Notes: generated by a model from the letters alone, not told the origin. Numbered from the stretch's first letter, positions 16,375 to 25,011 are shown. The stretch: 64,000 nucleotides of DNA from Halovenus amylolytica (GCA_004015825.1 SAYS01000013.1:62001-126000); one strand, 5' to 3'. Program-made: numbers and translations.

Positions 16375-18302
16375 GATTGGGTCACCGGTTGCTTCTGTTC
16401 GGCCAGCGCATCGGAGAGACCGGTAATCTCCTCCCCGAACGCCTGCAGTTCGGCCAGTCCGACCGGTTCGTCCTGGCGAAGCGGTGCGAGCATCATCGGT
16501 ACGTCGAACCGATCTTTGATTTCACCGAGGTACTGCTGTTGCTGGGCGCGTCGGTTCGCGAAGAAGGCATTGTCGCCGTACTCCTCCGGCAGGAGGTAGT
16601 TCGCGACGACGAAGGATGTCTCGATGCCGACCTGGTCGTTGAGATCCTCGGCTGCGCGGTAGGCCTCCATCATCGGTGTGTACTCGGGATACATGACGAA
16701 GGCAAACGAACTCTTCTCGGGGTTTTGCATCGTCTCGATGACCTCGTCGTACTGGTCGCCTTTCGCAGGTGCCGCACCTTTCGTCAGCGACCCGAGGTCC
16801 ATGAACCCTTTCCAGTCCGACGGCAGTTCGAGCAGTCGAAGCGTGTGGCCGGTCGGCGCGGTGTCGAAGACGACGACGTCGTAGCCGTCTTCCTCGAAGT
16901 AGCTGACGAACTTTTCGAGCGCCGCCATCTCCTCGGCACACGGCGATTCGAGTTCTTCCTCGACGTTCGCAATCGCCGCCTCGACATCGATCTGGGTATC
17001 CTCTTTGTCCTCGTACATCTCACGGACGTGGGTGAGGACCTGCTCGCGGTACTCTTCGAGGGCTTTCTCCTGGTCGATCCGAGCAGCGTCGAGGTTCTCC
17101 TGACTGACCGACTTCGGTTCGTGGCCGACGGGTTCGCCGAAGATGTCTTCGAGATGGGCTGCCGGATCTGTCGTGACTACGAGTGTCTCGTAGCCGCTCT
17201 CTGCGAGTTTTGTCGCCGAGGTTGCGGCGATTGTACTCTTCCCGACGCCGCCTTTCCCAGTGAAGAAGAGATATCGGGTATCGTCACCGGGGCGAAGCTG
17301 TTCCGCGACTGCGTCGGGGTCGGTCAGCGAGTCGAAGTCGATCTCCTGATCGGTATCGACTTCGGCGGCGGAGCCAACGTCGACGGTCGCCTCTTTGCCG
17401 TCGTAGATGACACCGCCGACATCGGAGAGGAGATCCAGTCCGGCAATCTCACCTGGCTGAAGTGGATAGGTCGCCATCGCTTCCGCGTCGAATTGTTCCG
17501 CGACACGATCGATGACTGCCTGTTCGTCGTCGCGTTTCCCCTCGAAGAAGGGATCCTCGCAGACAGTGTCGGGGAGATACCCGTTGACGACGACCATCTG
17601 GGACTCGATACCGAGCTCTGCGAGATCGGACGCACTCCGTTCGATCTCGTCGATCGACGACTCCTCGGGCTTGCCGACGAACGCGAAGGAGGTCTTCTCG
17701 CCGTCCTGAAGTGTGTCGATCGCTCGCTCGTAGTCTTTCTTCCTGTCTTCCATGGAGGCAGCTGGACCGATACAGGTCGAGCCACCTTTTTCGAGTTCGG
17801 CGTTCCAGTCCGAGGGCAGCTCCATCAGCCGGATCGTGTGGCCGGTCGGCGCAGTGTCGAAGACGACGACGTCGTACTCCGGACTGTCCATGAAGTCGAC
17901 GAAGTTGTCGAAGGCAGCGATCTCTTCGACACACGGGCTGTTGAGCTGTTCTTCGACAGCCTGGATCTGCTCGTCGTCGAGTAGTTCACGCATCGGCTCG
18001 ATGGTCTCCTGACGGTACTCCTCGGCTGCAGTGTCGGGATCGATTTCGATCGCCGAGAGGTTGTCGATGTCGTCGATCGCGGTGACCTCGTGGCCGATCT
18101 CCTGTTCGAAAATATCGGAGAGATTCGGTGCGGGGTCAGTCGTGACCAGCAGGGTCTCGTAGTCGTTGTCGGCGAGCCAGGTCGCCGTGGCACAGCTGAC
18201 GGTACTTTTGCCGACGCCGCCTTTCCCGCTGAAAAAGACGAATTCTGTCTCGTCACTGTTCGGCTCGATCACGTCTCGGGCTGGCGTGTCTGCGTTTGAC
18301 AT
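16371..18302 (-). CDS. arsA: Tandem ArsA-type ATPase
   Basis: 643 residues with two homologous halves. Each has a deviant Walker A (GKGGVGKST at about 26-34 and 349-357) and the switch DTAPTGHT. Cysteines C124 and C177 in the first half and C455 in the second (both halves have LxSPC) parallel the three As(III)-binding cysteines of bacterial ArsA. It should hydrolyse ATP in response to arsenite or antimonite, with ArsD delivering the metalloid. No ArsB or Acr3 pump is in the window, which is unusual for ArsA. It lies three bases after ArsD and overlaps the CC-tailed gene after it. Confidence 0.92.
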   Translation of the reverse strand: MSNADTPARDVIEPNSDETEFVFFSGKGGVGKSTVSCATATWLADNDYETLLVTTDPAPNLSDIFEQEIGHEVTAIDDIDNLSAIEIDPDTAAEEYRQETIEPMRELLDDEQIQAVEEQLNSPCVEEIAAFDNFVDFMDSPEYDVVVFDTAPTGHTIRLMELPSDWNAELEKGGSTCIGPAASMEDRKKDYERAIDTLQDGEKTSFAFVGKPEESSIDEIERSASDLAELGIESQMVVVNGYLPDTVCEDPFFEGKRDDEQAVIDRVAEQFDAEAMATYPLQPGEIAGLDLLSDVGGVIYDGKEATVDVGSAAEVDTDQEIDFDSLTDPDAVAEQLRPGDDTRYLFFTGKGGVGKSTIAATSATKLAESGYETLVVTTDPAAHLEDIFGEPVGHEPKSVSQENLDAARIDQEKALEEYREQVLTHVREMYEDKEDTQIDVEAAIANVEEELESPCAEEMAALEKFVSYFEEDGYDVVVFDTAPTGHTLRLLELPSDWKGFMDLGSLTKGAAPAKGDQYDEVIETMQNPEKSSFAFVMYPEYTPMMEAYRAAEDLNDQVGIETSFVVANYLLPEEYGDNAFFANRRAQQQQYLGEIKDRFDVPMMLAPLRQDEPVGLAELQAFGEEITGLSDALAEQKQPVTQS

Positions 18303-18305
18303 TGA

Positions 18306-18635
18306 TCAGGCTTCCTGTGGCTGGGTGTGCTCGTCGAGCGTTGCTTCGAGTTCGTCGTAGTCGAGATACTCGGATTTGGCGACGATCTCCCCGTCGACGA
18401 CGGTGATCGGGAGAATCGACGGCCCGTTCTCCTCGACCAGATCGTAGATATGCTGGGTTTCGAGGAACTCGTCGATATTGTGCTGCATGTTGGCACGCGA
18501 AATTTCGACATCGTCGTAGGCCTCTTCGAGTTGATCGAGTGCAGCACTGACTTCGACGAGTTCGTCGTCGGGGTCGGGGCCACAGACACCTGTGGAACAA
18601 CACATCGCTTCTTCGTACAGTTTGAGTTCAGTCAT
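18306..18635 (-). CDS. arsD: ArsD arsenite metallochaperone
   Basis: 109 residues. The N-terminus has C12, C13 and C18 (MCCSTGVCG), exactly the positions used by bacterial ArsD to bind As(III) and pass it to ArsA. The thioredoxin-like fold continues with LPITVVDGEIVAKSEYLDY. It is the first gene of an operon with arsA, the YlbF-like CC protein, the small Cys protein and probably the MoaD-like CC protein. The extra C-terminal cysteine pairs present in some ArsD proteins are absent. Confidence 0.92.
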   Translation of the reverse strand: MTELKLYEEAMCCSTGVCGPDPDDELVEVSAALDQLEEAYDDVEISRANMQHNIDEFLETQHIYDLVEENGPSILPITVVDGEIVAKSEYLDYDELEATLDEHTQPQEA

Positions 18636-19024
18636 GGATCGTATCTATGTTTTGTTCAACTGTGTTGGCTTTTCGCTGCGGATTGTAACGCATGAAATGA
18701 TCTGTTTTGTGTGACTTCATTTGAGAGAGTATTCAGTTATAATCATAAAACCTTCGATCAAGTAGCGATCGGTACCTCGAGTCAATGGTTTAGGTTCTCC
18801 AAAGCAGTCTTACGAACCAACCGACGGTATTCGGCTGCTAACATCTGCTGACAGAACATCTCCCGGTGTATTTTTGGACCGTGTACAGACAGAGTTCCCG
18901 GCCAGTATTGTGTATTCGTGGAGGAGTATAGATGAGAGAACACTAAATTGTATTTTTTAGTTTCGAGACACAGATAGAGAGCCATTCAACAAAATTTAAT
19001 TCATCGCCTGCTCAACTATTCTCT
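18636..19024. other. Divergent control region between arsD and arsR
   Basis: About 390 AT-rich bases between the divergent arsD and arsR genes. A 67-codon frame on the minus strand (18782-18985) has no recognisable family and I leave it out. A TATA-like AAAATTTAAT sits at 18991-19000, 25-34 bases before the arsR ATG. ArsR operators are expected here, but I found no clean long dyad. Confidence 0.5.
18991..19000 (+). promoter_or_regulatory. Candidate TATA box of arsR
   Basis: AAAATTTAAT ends 25 bases before the arsR ATG at 19025, the spacing of a leaderless haloarchaeal promoter. Confidence 0.5.
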
Positions 19025-19417
19025 ATGTCAGCGACAGACCGGTTACGTCGGTATCTCGACGACGAGTGTGGGGGATGTACCGACGAGGATATCGACCAGC
19101 GACTGGCCGAACTCGAAGAACTCGATGCGACGATGGATGAATCGGAACTCACCGGCGATGTCGACCTGCTTTCGGCGCTGGGAAACGAAACCCGGTACAG
19201 GATCGTTCGTATCCTGCATACTGCTGGGGAGGAGTTGTGTGTCTGTGAATTCGCGCCATTGGTCGACGTCAGTGATAGCGCGATCAGTCACGCGCTGTCA
19301 CAGCTTACTGAAGCGGGGCTGGTCACACGCCGAAAAGATGGGAAGTGGCGAAAGTATCGCACGACGCCACAGGCGAATGCACTCCTCGTCGCACTCGACG
19401 GCTCGCGGAAACTGTGA
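19025..19417 (+). CDS. arsR: ArsR-family arsenic-responsive repressor
   Basis: 130 residues. An N-terminal extension contains CGGC (residues 15-18). The winged helix has the classical metalloid-binding motif ELCVCEFA at the start of the DNA-recognition region and DSAISHALSQLTEAGLVTRR as recognition helix and wing. Binding As(III)/Sb(III) should release DNA. It faces arsD across a shared intergenic region and converges with arsC, so it probably controls the whole locus. The N-terminal CGGC might add a second metal-binding site. Confidence 0.93.
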   Translation: MSATDRLRRYLDDECGGCTDEDIDQRLAELEELDATMDESELTGDVDLLSALGNETRYRIVRILHTAGEELCVCEFAPLVDVSDSAISHALSQLTEAGLVTRRKDGKWRKYRTTPQANALLVALDGSRKL

Positions 19418-19428
19418 GTCCCCCTGGA

Positions 19429-19851
19429 CTACTTCTGTTCAGTAAACTCGTCGAAGAGGTCGGAGACGCGCTGTTCGATGTCGTCCCGAATCGCACGAAC
19501 GTCTTCGACGGACTGCCCGTGTGGGTCGTCTAGCGCCCAGTCGCGGACGTCCACGTCGGCGTCCAGTTCCAGCGTCGAACAGCCCATCGTCGTGACGACA
19601 GTACAGCTGTTGAGTTGTTCGTCGGTGACTGATTGTGGGACGCGATCAGATATGTCGATACCGAGTTCGTCCATCGCCTCGACGACCTCTGGATGCACTT
19701 CGTCGGCGGGATGGGTACCGCCAGTCAGGATCTCCACCGCGTCTTCGAGTCCTCGCTGTTCGCGTTCCCGTCGTGCGAATGCTGCGGACATCTGGCTCCG
19801 CCCTGCATTCTGAACACACACAAACCCGAATTTCAGTGGTCTGGCACTCAT
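19429..19851 (-). CDS. arsC: Low-molecular-weight phosphatase-type arsenate reductase
   Basis: About 140 residues starting MSARPLKFGF. The P-loop is CVQNAGRS (C12-x5-R18) with Ser following, and the general acid lies in WALDDPHGQ. Further Cys residues in NSCTVVTTMGCSTLE occupy the region of the resolving cysteines of thioredoxin-coupled ArsC. It reduces arsenate to arsenite, feeding ArsD/ArsA. The two genes arsR and arsC converge with an 11-base gap. A start two codons upstream is equally possible. Confidence 0.9.
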   Translation of the reverse strand: MSARPLKFGFVCVQNAGRSQMSAAFARREREQRGLEDAVEILTGGTHPADEVHPEVVEAMDELGIDISDRVPQSVTDEQLNSCTVVTTMGCSTLELDADVDVRDWALDDPHGQSVEDVRAIRDDIEQRVSDLFDEFTEQK

Positions 19852-19976
19852 GAGCAAAGCATCATCCTACGATAAAATAGTCCTTCCTATGACCGCTACT
19901 GTGTGCTATATATTCTGCCTAGCTCACACTGTACACACACCAACGACTAATTGGGCTGGCTCACATCGTACACATA

Positions 19977-20279
19977 ATGAGTGGCGATAAGAAACGCGTA
20001 CAGTTTCGGGCTCCGAATCGGCTCATCGATCGGACCGATGCACTGGCTGCAGTCTTCGGCGAAGATCGGACGGATATTCTCGTGACTGCACTCCGGGAGT
20101 ATCTCCAGGATGTCGACCACGACGACACACTCGTTCAAGAAATCGCAGCCGCCTACTACGACGACGAAATCAGCTACGAACAGCTCAAAACACTCGTCGG
20201 GGCGGAAGACGCTGCCAACCTGCGTGTGCTGAAACAGCAACTCGACGAAGACTTCGTCGAAGAAGTCGCCGAAGGATAG
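19977..20279 (+). CDS. Antitoxin-like protein (ribbon-helix-helix type)
   Basis: 100 residues. The N-terminus (KKRVQFRAPNRLIDRTDALA followed by EDRTDILVTALREYL) matches the ribbon-helix-helix DNA-binding pattern. The C-terminal half (YYDDEISYEQLKTLVG...NLRVLKQQLDEDF) resembles the toxin-binding tails of UPF0175/VapB-like antitoxins. The PIN-domain gene follows immediately in the same frame after the TAG. It should neutralise the PIN toxin and repress the pair. Confidence 0.8.
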   Translation: MSGDKKRVQFRAPNRLIDRTDALAAVFGEDRTDILVTALREYLQDVDHDDTLVQEIAAAYYDDEISYEQLKTLVGAEDAANLRVLKQQLDEDFVEEVAEG

Positions 20280-20810
20280 ATCACACTGGTCGCAGATACC
20301 TCCGCACTAGTGAGTCTCGGCATTGTCGCAGACTCTCATCCCAATGTGCTCTCGCTTTGTCTGCGTAGCTACGATGTAGTGGTTCCAGCGGAAGTGGTTA
20401 CGGAACTCCAGGAGATGGCCTCGTGCGATGGCGAGCATGGGCAAGCAGCGACCAGCGTCCTCGACCGAACTGATTCCGTGGAAATTCATGCCGTCGATCT
20501 CGATACCGAGTTCCCGCTCGACGACGGTGAAAACGCAGCAGTCACACTCGCAAATGAACGCGATGTCGAACGCTTTCTCTGTGACGAATTCAACCGCATC
20601 GGGCTGATTCACGCCTCACTGGCGGATACGCGGCTGGTGACGACGCCGACGCTGCTCTCCGTGTTCGTTCGAACCGAACAGTTACGAGCCGACGACGCAC
20701 TCACCCTTCTCGAAGAGATCAGCTCTGCTCGAAGTTGGGACGGAAATAGCTACGTTCAGCGGGCACGCTCACTGCTCGATACCTCCGAGACTGACACGAC
20801 ATCTCAGTAG
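20280..20810 (+). CDS. PIN-domain toxin (VapC-like) lacking a normal start codon
   Basis: The PIN fold starts right after the antitoxin stop: ITLVADTSALVSLGI carries the first catalytic Asp in VADTSALV. Further acids are in PLDDGENAAVTLA, FLCDEFN and SLADTRLVTTP. It should be an RNA endonuclease. No ATG, GTG or TTG precedes the first Asp: the codon after the TAG is ATC, where ATG would be expected, and the first usable start (GTG at 20310) would delete the catalytic strand. Either the start mutated (toxin inactivated) or initiation is non-canonical. Coordinates include the ATC. Confidence 0.75.
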   Translation: MTLVADTSALVSLGIVADSHPNVLSLCLRSYDVVVPAEVVTELQEMASCDGEHGQAATSVLDRTDSVEIHAVDLDTEFPLDDGENAAVTLANERDVERFLCDEFNRIGLIHASLADTRLVTTPTLLSVFVRTEQLRADDALTLLEEISSARSWDGNSYVQRARSLLDTSETDTTSQ

Positions 20811-21024
20811 CAGTGGCTCCTTTTTTGCCGTCCCGACACCCCACGTGATTCCAGGTATTGTCGACTGAGATCTGTGCCTGCACGGCGGTAAAGACTCGCA
20901 GTAATCACGATCAGTCACCCGAAACAGAGACCTGGTAAAGTAGCTCCAGCGTTTCGCACACTGGCACCGTGTTTCAACCGAGACACTACCAACATCACCC
21001 CCATCGATTTATTTGCTCGCCACC
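20811..21024. other. Intergenic region
   Basis: About 214 bases after the PIN gene; no supported gene or repeat seen. It ends in the AT-rich leader of the next small operon. Confidence 0.35.
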
Positions 21025-21414
21025 ATGGTTTCGAATGTGCAGGATATCACACTCAAAATGCCGAAACAGATCGTCGATTCGCTCCCTGCAGACAGCGACG
21101 CAACGAAACAGGATATGCAAAAAGCGATGGGTGGCTGGGAACAGGACCTCAACACCGCGCTGAATGTCGACGACGAGATGGTCTCCGCCATCGTCGATAT
21201 AATCGAACGGTTCGAAGATCGGTGGGAACGGTACGACGAGTACGTCGTCGAGTTGCGTGCATGGGGACAGTCTCCAATCTACGCCATGGCCTGGCGTGAT
21301 CTTCACGCAGCTGTCCTCCACCAGATACACGACCATCAGGATCTGAGCGACCGTATTAGTCGTGAACGACACCACCGCATATTCGACGATGGCATCAGAC
21401 CAGGGAAAGGATAA
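21025..21414 (+). CDS. Conserved-looking hypothetical protein
   Basis: 129 residues from the ATG at 21025. Soluble and mainly helical: TLKMPKQIVDSLPADSDATK, then a long acidic helix (MVSAIVDIIERFEDRWERYD) and WRDLHAAVLHQIHDHQDLSD. No known domain is recognised. It is first of three closely spaced plus-strand genes (21025-22109) that end head-on with the aldehyde oxidoreductase operon, so a link to that enzyme is possible but unproven. Confidence 0.6.
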   Translation: MVSNVQDITLKMPKQIVDSLPADSDATKQDMQKAMGGWEQDLNTALNVDDEMVSAIVDIIERFEDRWERYDEYVVELRAWGQSPIYAMAWRDLHAAVLHQIHDHQDLSDRISRERHHRIFDDGIRPGKG

Positions 21415-21470
21415 ATACCATGAGAATTATCCACAATGGTTTCCTGTCTCGGATAGTAGTATAAATTGAG

Positions 21471-21731
21471 ATGGTCGAACGTGAACGCAGTTATCGGGGG
21501 ATTTCTGCCAGAGCAGCGATCGGGTACCTCGAAAGCGTCGGCGGTGAGCAGACCGGAGACCGAACAGTGACGGGTGGTGACTGGATTGCCAAACTATCAG
21601 AAGAAACTGTTTCGATCGGACCGACGATGAAACTCACCGAAGTGACTGTCGTCTTCGAATCCGAATCGGACGAGATACTCGATCCGATTGTAGATCAGTT
21701 TTCACAGAAAGCGATCCGGGCTGGTGGCTAA
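21471..21731 (+). CDS. Small protein resembling the domain attached to archaeal MoaD-like proteins
   Basis: 86 residues: RSYRGISARAAIGYLESVGG, a charged loop, then KLSEETVSIGPTMKLTEVTV and IVDQFSQKAIRAGG. The pattern (AxxYLxxLGG, then GPxxxLTxVTVxFE, then a final KAxRxGG) reminds me of the C-terminal domain of archaeal MoaD-related proteins (Pfam MoaD_arch/DUF1952); this is from memory and weak. Proximity to the tungsten enzyme would fit a pterin role. The stop is 12 bases before the next gene. Confidence 0.5.
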   Translation: MVERERSYRGISARAAIGYLESVGGEQTGDRTVTGGDWIAKLSEETVSIGPTMKLTEVTVVFESESDEILDPIVDQFSQKAIRAGG

Positions 21732-21743
21732 TCAGAGGGATCG

Positions 21744-22109
21744 ATGTCTCGACACCCGATCGAAGGACAGATCGTATTGCTCGCAGGTGCGCAAGCCAGT
21801 GTTACACTCGAACGGTTGTCAGAACTACTCGCAGAAGTGCAGCCACATCTGCGGGCCCACCGCGAGAGATACGAACGGAACTACGAACGAATCGATGCAG
21901 ATGAAAATGTGTACCATCTCGTCGACACGGATCACTGGGAACAGGTTGGGGACGAGCTAGACCTCGATCAACGCGAAATCGACGCCGTCCGCCGGACACA
22001 CGAAGCACAGTTTACTCGAGACGGTCGCCGATTAAATCGTAAAGAGGAGTTCGAGACCGCACTATCGATCCGCACGCCAGTCGTTATGAAATCCAAACTG
22101 GCAGAGTGA
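21744..22109 (+). CDS. Hypothetical acidic helical protein
   Basis: 121 residues from the ATG at 21744, with a GAGG ribosome-binding site just upstream and only 12 bases from the preceding stop, so co-translated. Helical throughout (VTLERLSELLAEVQPHLRAH, WEQVGDELDLDQREIDAVRR), with no Cys and no membrane segment. I recognise no family. It ends six bases from the convergent gene at 22115. Confidence 0.6.
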   Translation: MSRHPIEGQIVLLAGAQASVTLERLSELLAEVQPHLRAHRERYERNYERIDADENVYHLVDTDHWEQVGDELDLDQREIDAVRRTHEAQFTRDGRRLNRKEEFETALSIRTPVVMKSKLAE

Positions 22110-22114
22110 GGGCA

Positions 22115-22471
22115 TCACTCCTCTACGTATTCGATCGTCTCGATGACCTTCTGGGAGAACTCGGTTTCTGTGAGATCGCCGTTGTGGAGAGAATCAAACC
22201 ACTCCTGTTCGACCATCCACTCACCGTATTCGTTGCCATCGAAATCTGTAACGACTGCCGAGATATCAGCTCCTTCCCAGTCGTCGTCGTGGAGATCACG
22301 AAAGACGTTGATTACACGGCCGACCTCGCGGTGGGGAATGACCTCCTCGGAATCGACAGTGACCGACTCGTAGGTGATTTCGAATCCGGCCTCTGTTTCT
22401 GTGACTTGGTCGACGTACACGCCGTGGCTAGTTAGCCGAGACTCTATCTGAAACTCGAAGTCGTCAGTCAT
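22115..22471 (-). CDS. Hypothetical protein downstream of aldehyde oxidoreductase
   Basis: 118 acidic residues (MTDDFEFQIESRLTSHGVYV, WEGADISAVVTDFDGNEYGE, WFDSLHNGDLTETEFSQKVI). It looks like a small alpha/beta haloarchaeal protein; no named domain is recognised. It lies 23 bases after the aldehyde ferredoxin oxidoreductase stop on the same strand, so it is likely co-transcribed and may be an accessory factor. Confidence 0.65.
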   Translation of the reverse strand: MTDDFEFQIESRLTSHGVYVDQVTETEAGFEITYESVTVDSEEVIPHREVGRVINVFRDLHDDDWEGADISAVVTDFDGNEYGEWMVEQEWFDSLHNGDLTETEFSQKVIETIEYVEE

Positions 22472-22494
22472 ACTGAAATGTGAATGTGATCGTC

Positions 22495-24429
22495 TTAGTC
22501 GTCTGCCGGTGCAGCCGAATCGCCGCTGGAAACGCCGGTTCCCGGGCCGATGTCGATCCCGAGTTCGTCGAGTCGATCGTCCGGGACGACACCGTCGACC
22601 CAGCCCCGAACGTCGTAGTACTCTTCTTTCAGCATATCCAGATCGGCGAGCTGACCCTCCGAGCCACCCTGGGCAGGGATCGCATCCTCGTGGCCTTCGA
22701 CGAACCGACCAGGCAGCGAGTCGTCCTCGCCGTCGAAGCCTGCGAGGTTATTGAAGTACCGTTCGAGCGTGTAGATTCGCTCGCCGGCTTCGATCAGTTC
22801 GTCTTCGGTGACGTCGCGGCCAGTCATCCCGTTGTACTGGAGAACGTACTCCTCGATACCCTCTGCGAAAGCGTTGAACTTGCAGATGTCGAAGGAGTCG
22901 CTGATCGCGTGCAGGTTCTGGAAGGTCACACAGAGTTCGCCTTTGCCTTCTTCTTCGTGTGGGTCGACCTGCTCCGGAATGCCGAGGATCTCTGCGGCGG
23001 GCGTGTACCCGCGAAGGTGACAGGCACCACGGTTGGAGGTGGCGTAGCCGATCGCCATCCCCTTCATACAGCGTGGATCGTACGCAGCCATCGTCTGGCC
23101 TTTGACTGCCAGCGAGTTGTCTTCGGCGTCGAATTCCTCTTCGAGGTATTTGGGGCCGTTGGCGAGTTCGTCGGCAAGTTCGTCCTCACGGTGGGCGATC
23201 CGGCCGAGCATCTCGATCATCTCTTCTGAGTCACCCCAGTCGATACCATCGCCGAGGTCGTCGAACTTGCCTTCCTCGGTCATCTCCATCGCCATCGCCA
23301 TCACGTTCCCAGCGTCGATCGTGTCGATACCCAGTTGGTTACAACGATCGACCATGATGACGGAGTCATCGAGATCTGTGTGTCCGGAGTTGGGACCGAG
23401 TGCCCAGGCAGACTCGTACTCGAACGACTCCATCTGGACGTTCATCTCCTCACCTTTGTGCATCGCCTGGATCTCGACTTCCTTCTTGCAGGCCACCGGA
23501 CAGGAGTGACAGGTCGGCTCGTTGACAAGGATGTTCTCGCGAACAGTCTCACCCGAAACATGCTCGGCGTCGATATCGACTCCTTTGGAGTCTCGCATCG
23601 AACTCGTCGAGGAGTATTGTCCGTTTTTCGCCGGGAGCCCGTCCATTTCCTCGGTGACGTTCATCAGGACGTTCGTCCCGTACATCGAGAGTCCGCCCTC
23701 GTTTGGTGCGGTCACGTCGGACTCCTGGATGAGCTGCATCGCCTGCTTGTGACCCTCGCGGAACGTCTCCTGGTCTGCGGGCTTGGGCATATCGGTCTTC
23801 GCCTTGACGACGACGGCCTTGAGGTTTTTCGACCCCATCACAGCGCCAGTGCCGCCACGACCCGAGGCTCTGTCGTCTTCGTTGATGATACAGGCGTAGC
23901 TGACTTCATTTTCACCGCCCGGCCCGATCGCCATTATCGAGAGGTTCTTTCCGTACTTGCCTTCGAGTTCCTGCTCGATGGTGTCCCGTGTCTCGTGAAC
24001 ATCCTTCCCCCAGAGATGTGAGGCGTCACGCAGTTCGACCTCACCGTCTTCGACGTAGGCATACACAGGGTCCTCAGCTTTGCCTTCGAACAACAGCCCA
24101 TCGAAACCAGCCCACTTCAGGCGTGCACCGGACCAGCCACCGTGGTGTGAGTCAGTGACCTGCCCGGCGAGTGGGGATTTCGTACAGACAGCGATCCGGC
24201 CACTCATCGTCACCTGTGAGCCTGTCAATGGCCCATTCATGAAGGCGATGAGATTGTCCGGACCCAGCGGATCCACGTTCGGACCATTTTCGAACACGTA
24301 CTTTACCCCGAGTCCACGGGCTCCGATGTACTTTCGTGCGTCTTCGTCGTCAATGCCCTCGTAGTTCACGGAGCCGTCGCTCAGGTCCACCCGACCGATA
24401 TGATCGTGGAAACCACCTAAATCAGTCAT
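22495..24429 (-). CDS. aor: Tungsten aldehyde ferredoxin oxidoreductase
   Basis: About 644 residues from MTDLGGFHDHIGRVDLSDG (a longer start adds five residues). AOR hallmarks: ARKYIGARGLGVKYVFENGP, MSGRIAVCTKSPL, HHGGWSGARLKWAGFD, AIGPGGENEVSYACI, DRASGRGGTGAVMGSKNLKA, the iron-sulfur motif CHSCPVACK with the distal Cys in FDICKF, and the pterin-binding DPRCMKGMAIGYATSNRGACH. It oxidises aldehydes to acids and passes electrons to ferredoxin, using a tungsten-bispterin cofactor and a 4Fe-4S cluster. The length is normal. The alcohol dehydrogenase at 13.6 kb could feed it. Confidence 0.95.
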   Translation of the reverse strand: MTDLGGFHDHIGRVDLSDGSVNYEGIDDEDARKYIGARGLGVKYVFENGPNVDPLGPDNLIAFMNGPLTGSQVTMSGRIAVCTKSPLAGQVTDSHHGGWSGARLKWAGFDGLLFEGKAEDPVYAYVEDGEVELRDASHLWGKDVHETRDTIEQELEGKYGKNLSIMAIGPGGENEVSYACIINEDDRASGRGGTGAVMGSKNLKAVVVKAKTDMPKPADQETFREGHKQAMQLIQESDVTAPNEGGLSMYGTNVLMNVTEEMDGLPAKNGQYSSTSSMRDSKGVDIDAEHVSGETVRENILVNEPTCHSCPVACKKEVEIQAMHKGEEMNVQMESFEYESAWALGPNSGHTDLDDSVIMVDRCNQLGIDTIDAGNVMAMAMEMTEEGKFDDLGDGIDWGDSEEMIEMLGRIAHREDELADELANGPKYLEEEFDAEDNSLAVKGQTMAAYDPRCMKGMAIGYATSNRGACHLRGYTPAAEILGIPEQVDPHEEEGKGELCVTFQNLHAISDSFDICKFNAFAEGIEEYVLQYNGMTGRDVTEDELIEAGERIYTLERYFNNLAGFDGEDDSLPGRFVEGHEDAIPAQGGSEGQLADLDMLKEEYYDVRGWVDGVVPDDRLDELGIDIGPGTGVSSGDSAAPADD

Positions 24430-24590
24430 TACATTTGGCAACATTTGTCGCTATCTACTTAATGATTCGGGCTAACAACGACTTTTGGATACCGAAAATC
24501 CGGTTCAGAGAGTGTCTGGAAACGAAAAAAGGCATTTGAGAGTTATCGAAGGAACTGTAACAGACATTCATTATGATCACCACCACTGTC

Positions 24591-24608
24591 CCCCCACTTT
24601 TTCATACC
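24591..24608 (-). repeat. Origin repeat, reverse copy
   Basis: CCCCCACTTTTTCATACC, the exact reverse complement of the forward consensus GGTATGAAAAAGTGGGGG. Probable Orc1/Cdc6 recognition box. Confidence 0.7.
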
Positions 24609-25011
24609 AATCACCCCAAACGAGGGTGGGGGCACAGAACGCAAAAGAATAGAGAGTGCGATTGATTCAGAATGTGCCAAATCCGGCACAGTGAAACTAC
24701 ATAATCATCGTTCAGGAAAAACACGAAAGAGCAGCTCAGACATATCGTAACTAGGAATAATCTATATTCTATAGTCATATCCTCTGAGGCTTTTGAAACT
24801 TTATTATATATCTAGGGTAACAGGCAATAGCTAGTAGTAGTTAGTGGTAGCTATTGGATCATATCCCCCTGTAGAGCAAGTCTCTAACTGTCTTTTGGAA
24901 TACGTCTTTGAGATCCACTCTGTATTTATATACGGGGTCTGTTTCATTGGCCGATTCGTTGGCCGATCTACCACCTCCTCCTTTCATCTCCGTCTGTTTC
25001 GAAGCTCGTTT

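Noticed and set aside
18782-18985. 67-codon minus-strand frame between arsD and arsR
   Set aside because: No recognisable family and a non-acidic composition; more likely control region or an old remnant.
22480-24021. Long plus-strand frames antisense to the aldehyde oxidoreductase
   Set aside because: Shadows caused by GC-rich codon bias; the minus-strand gene has every AOR motif.
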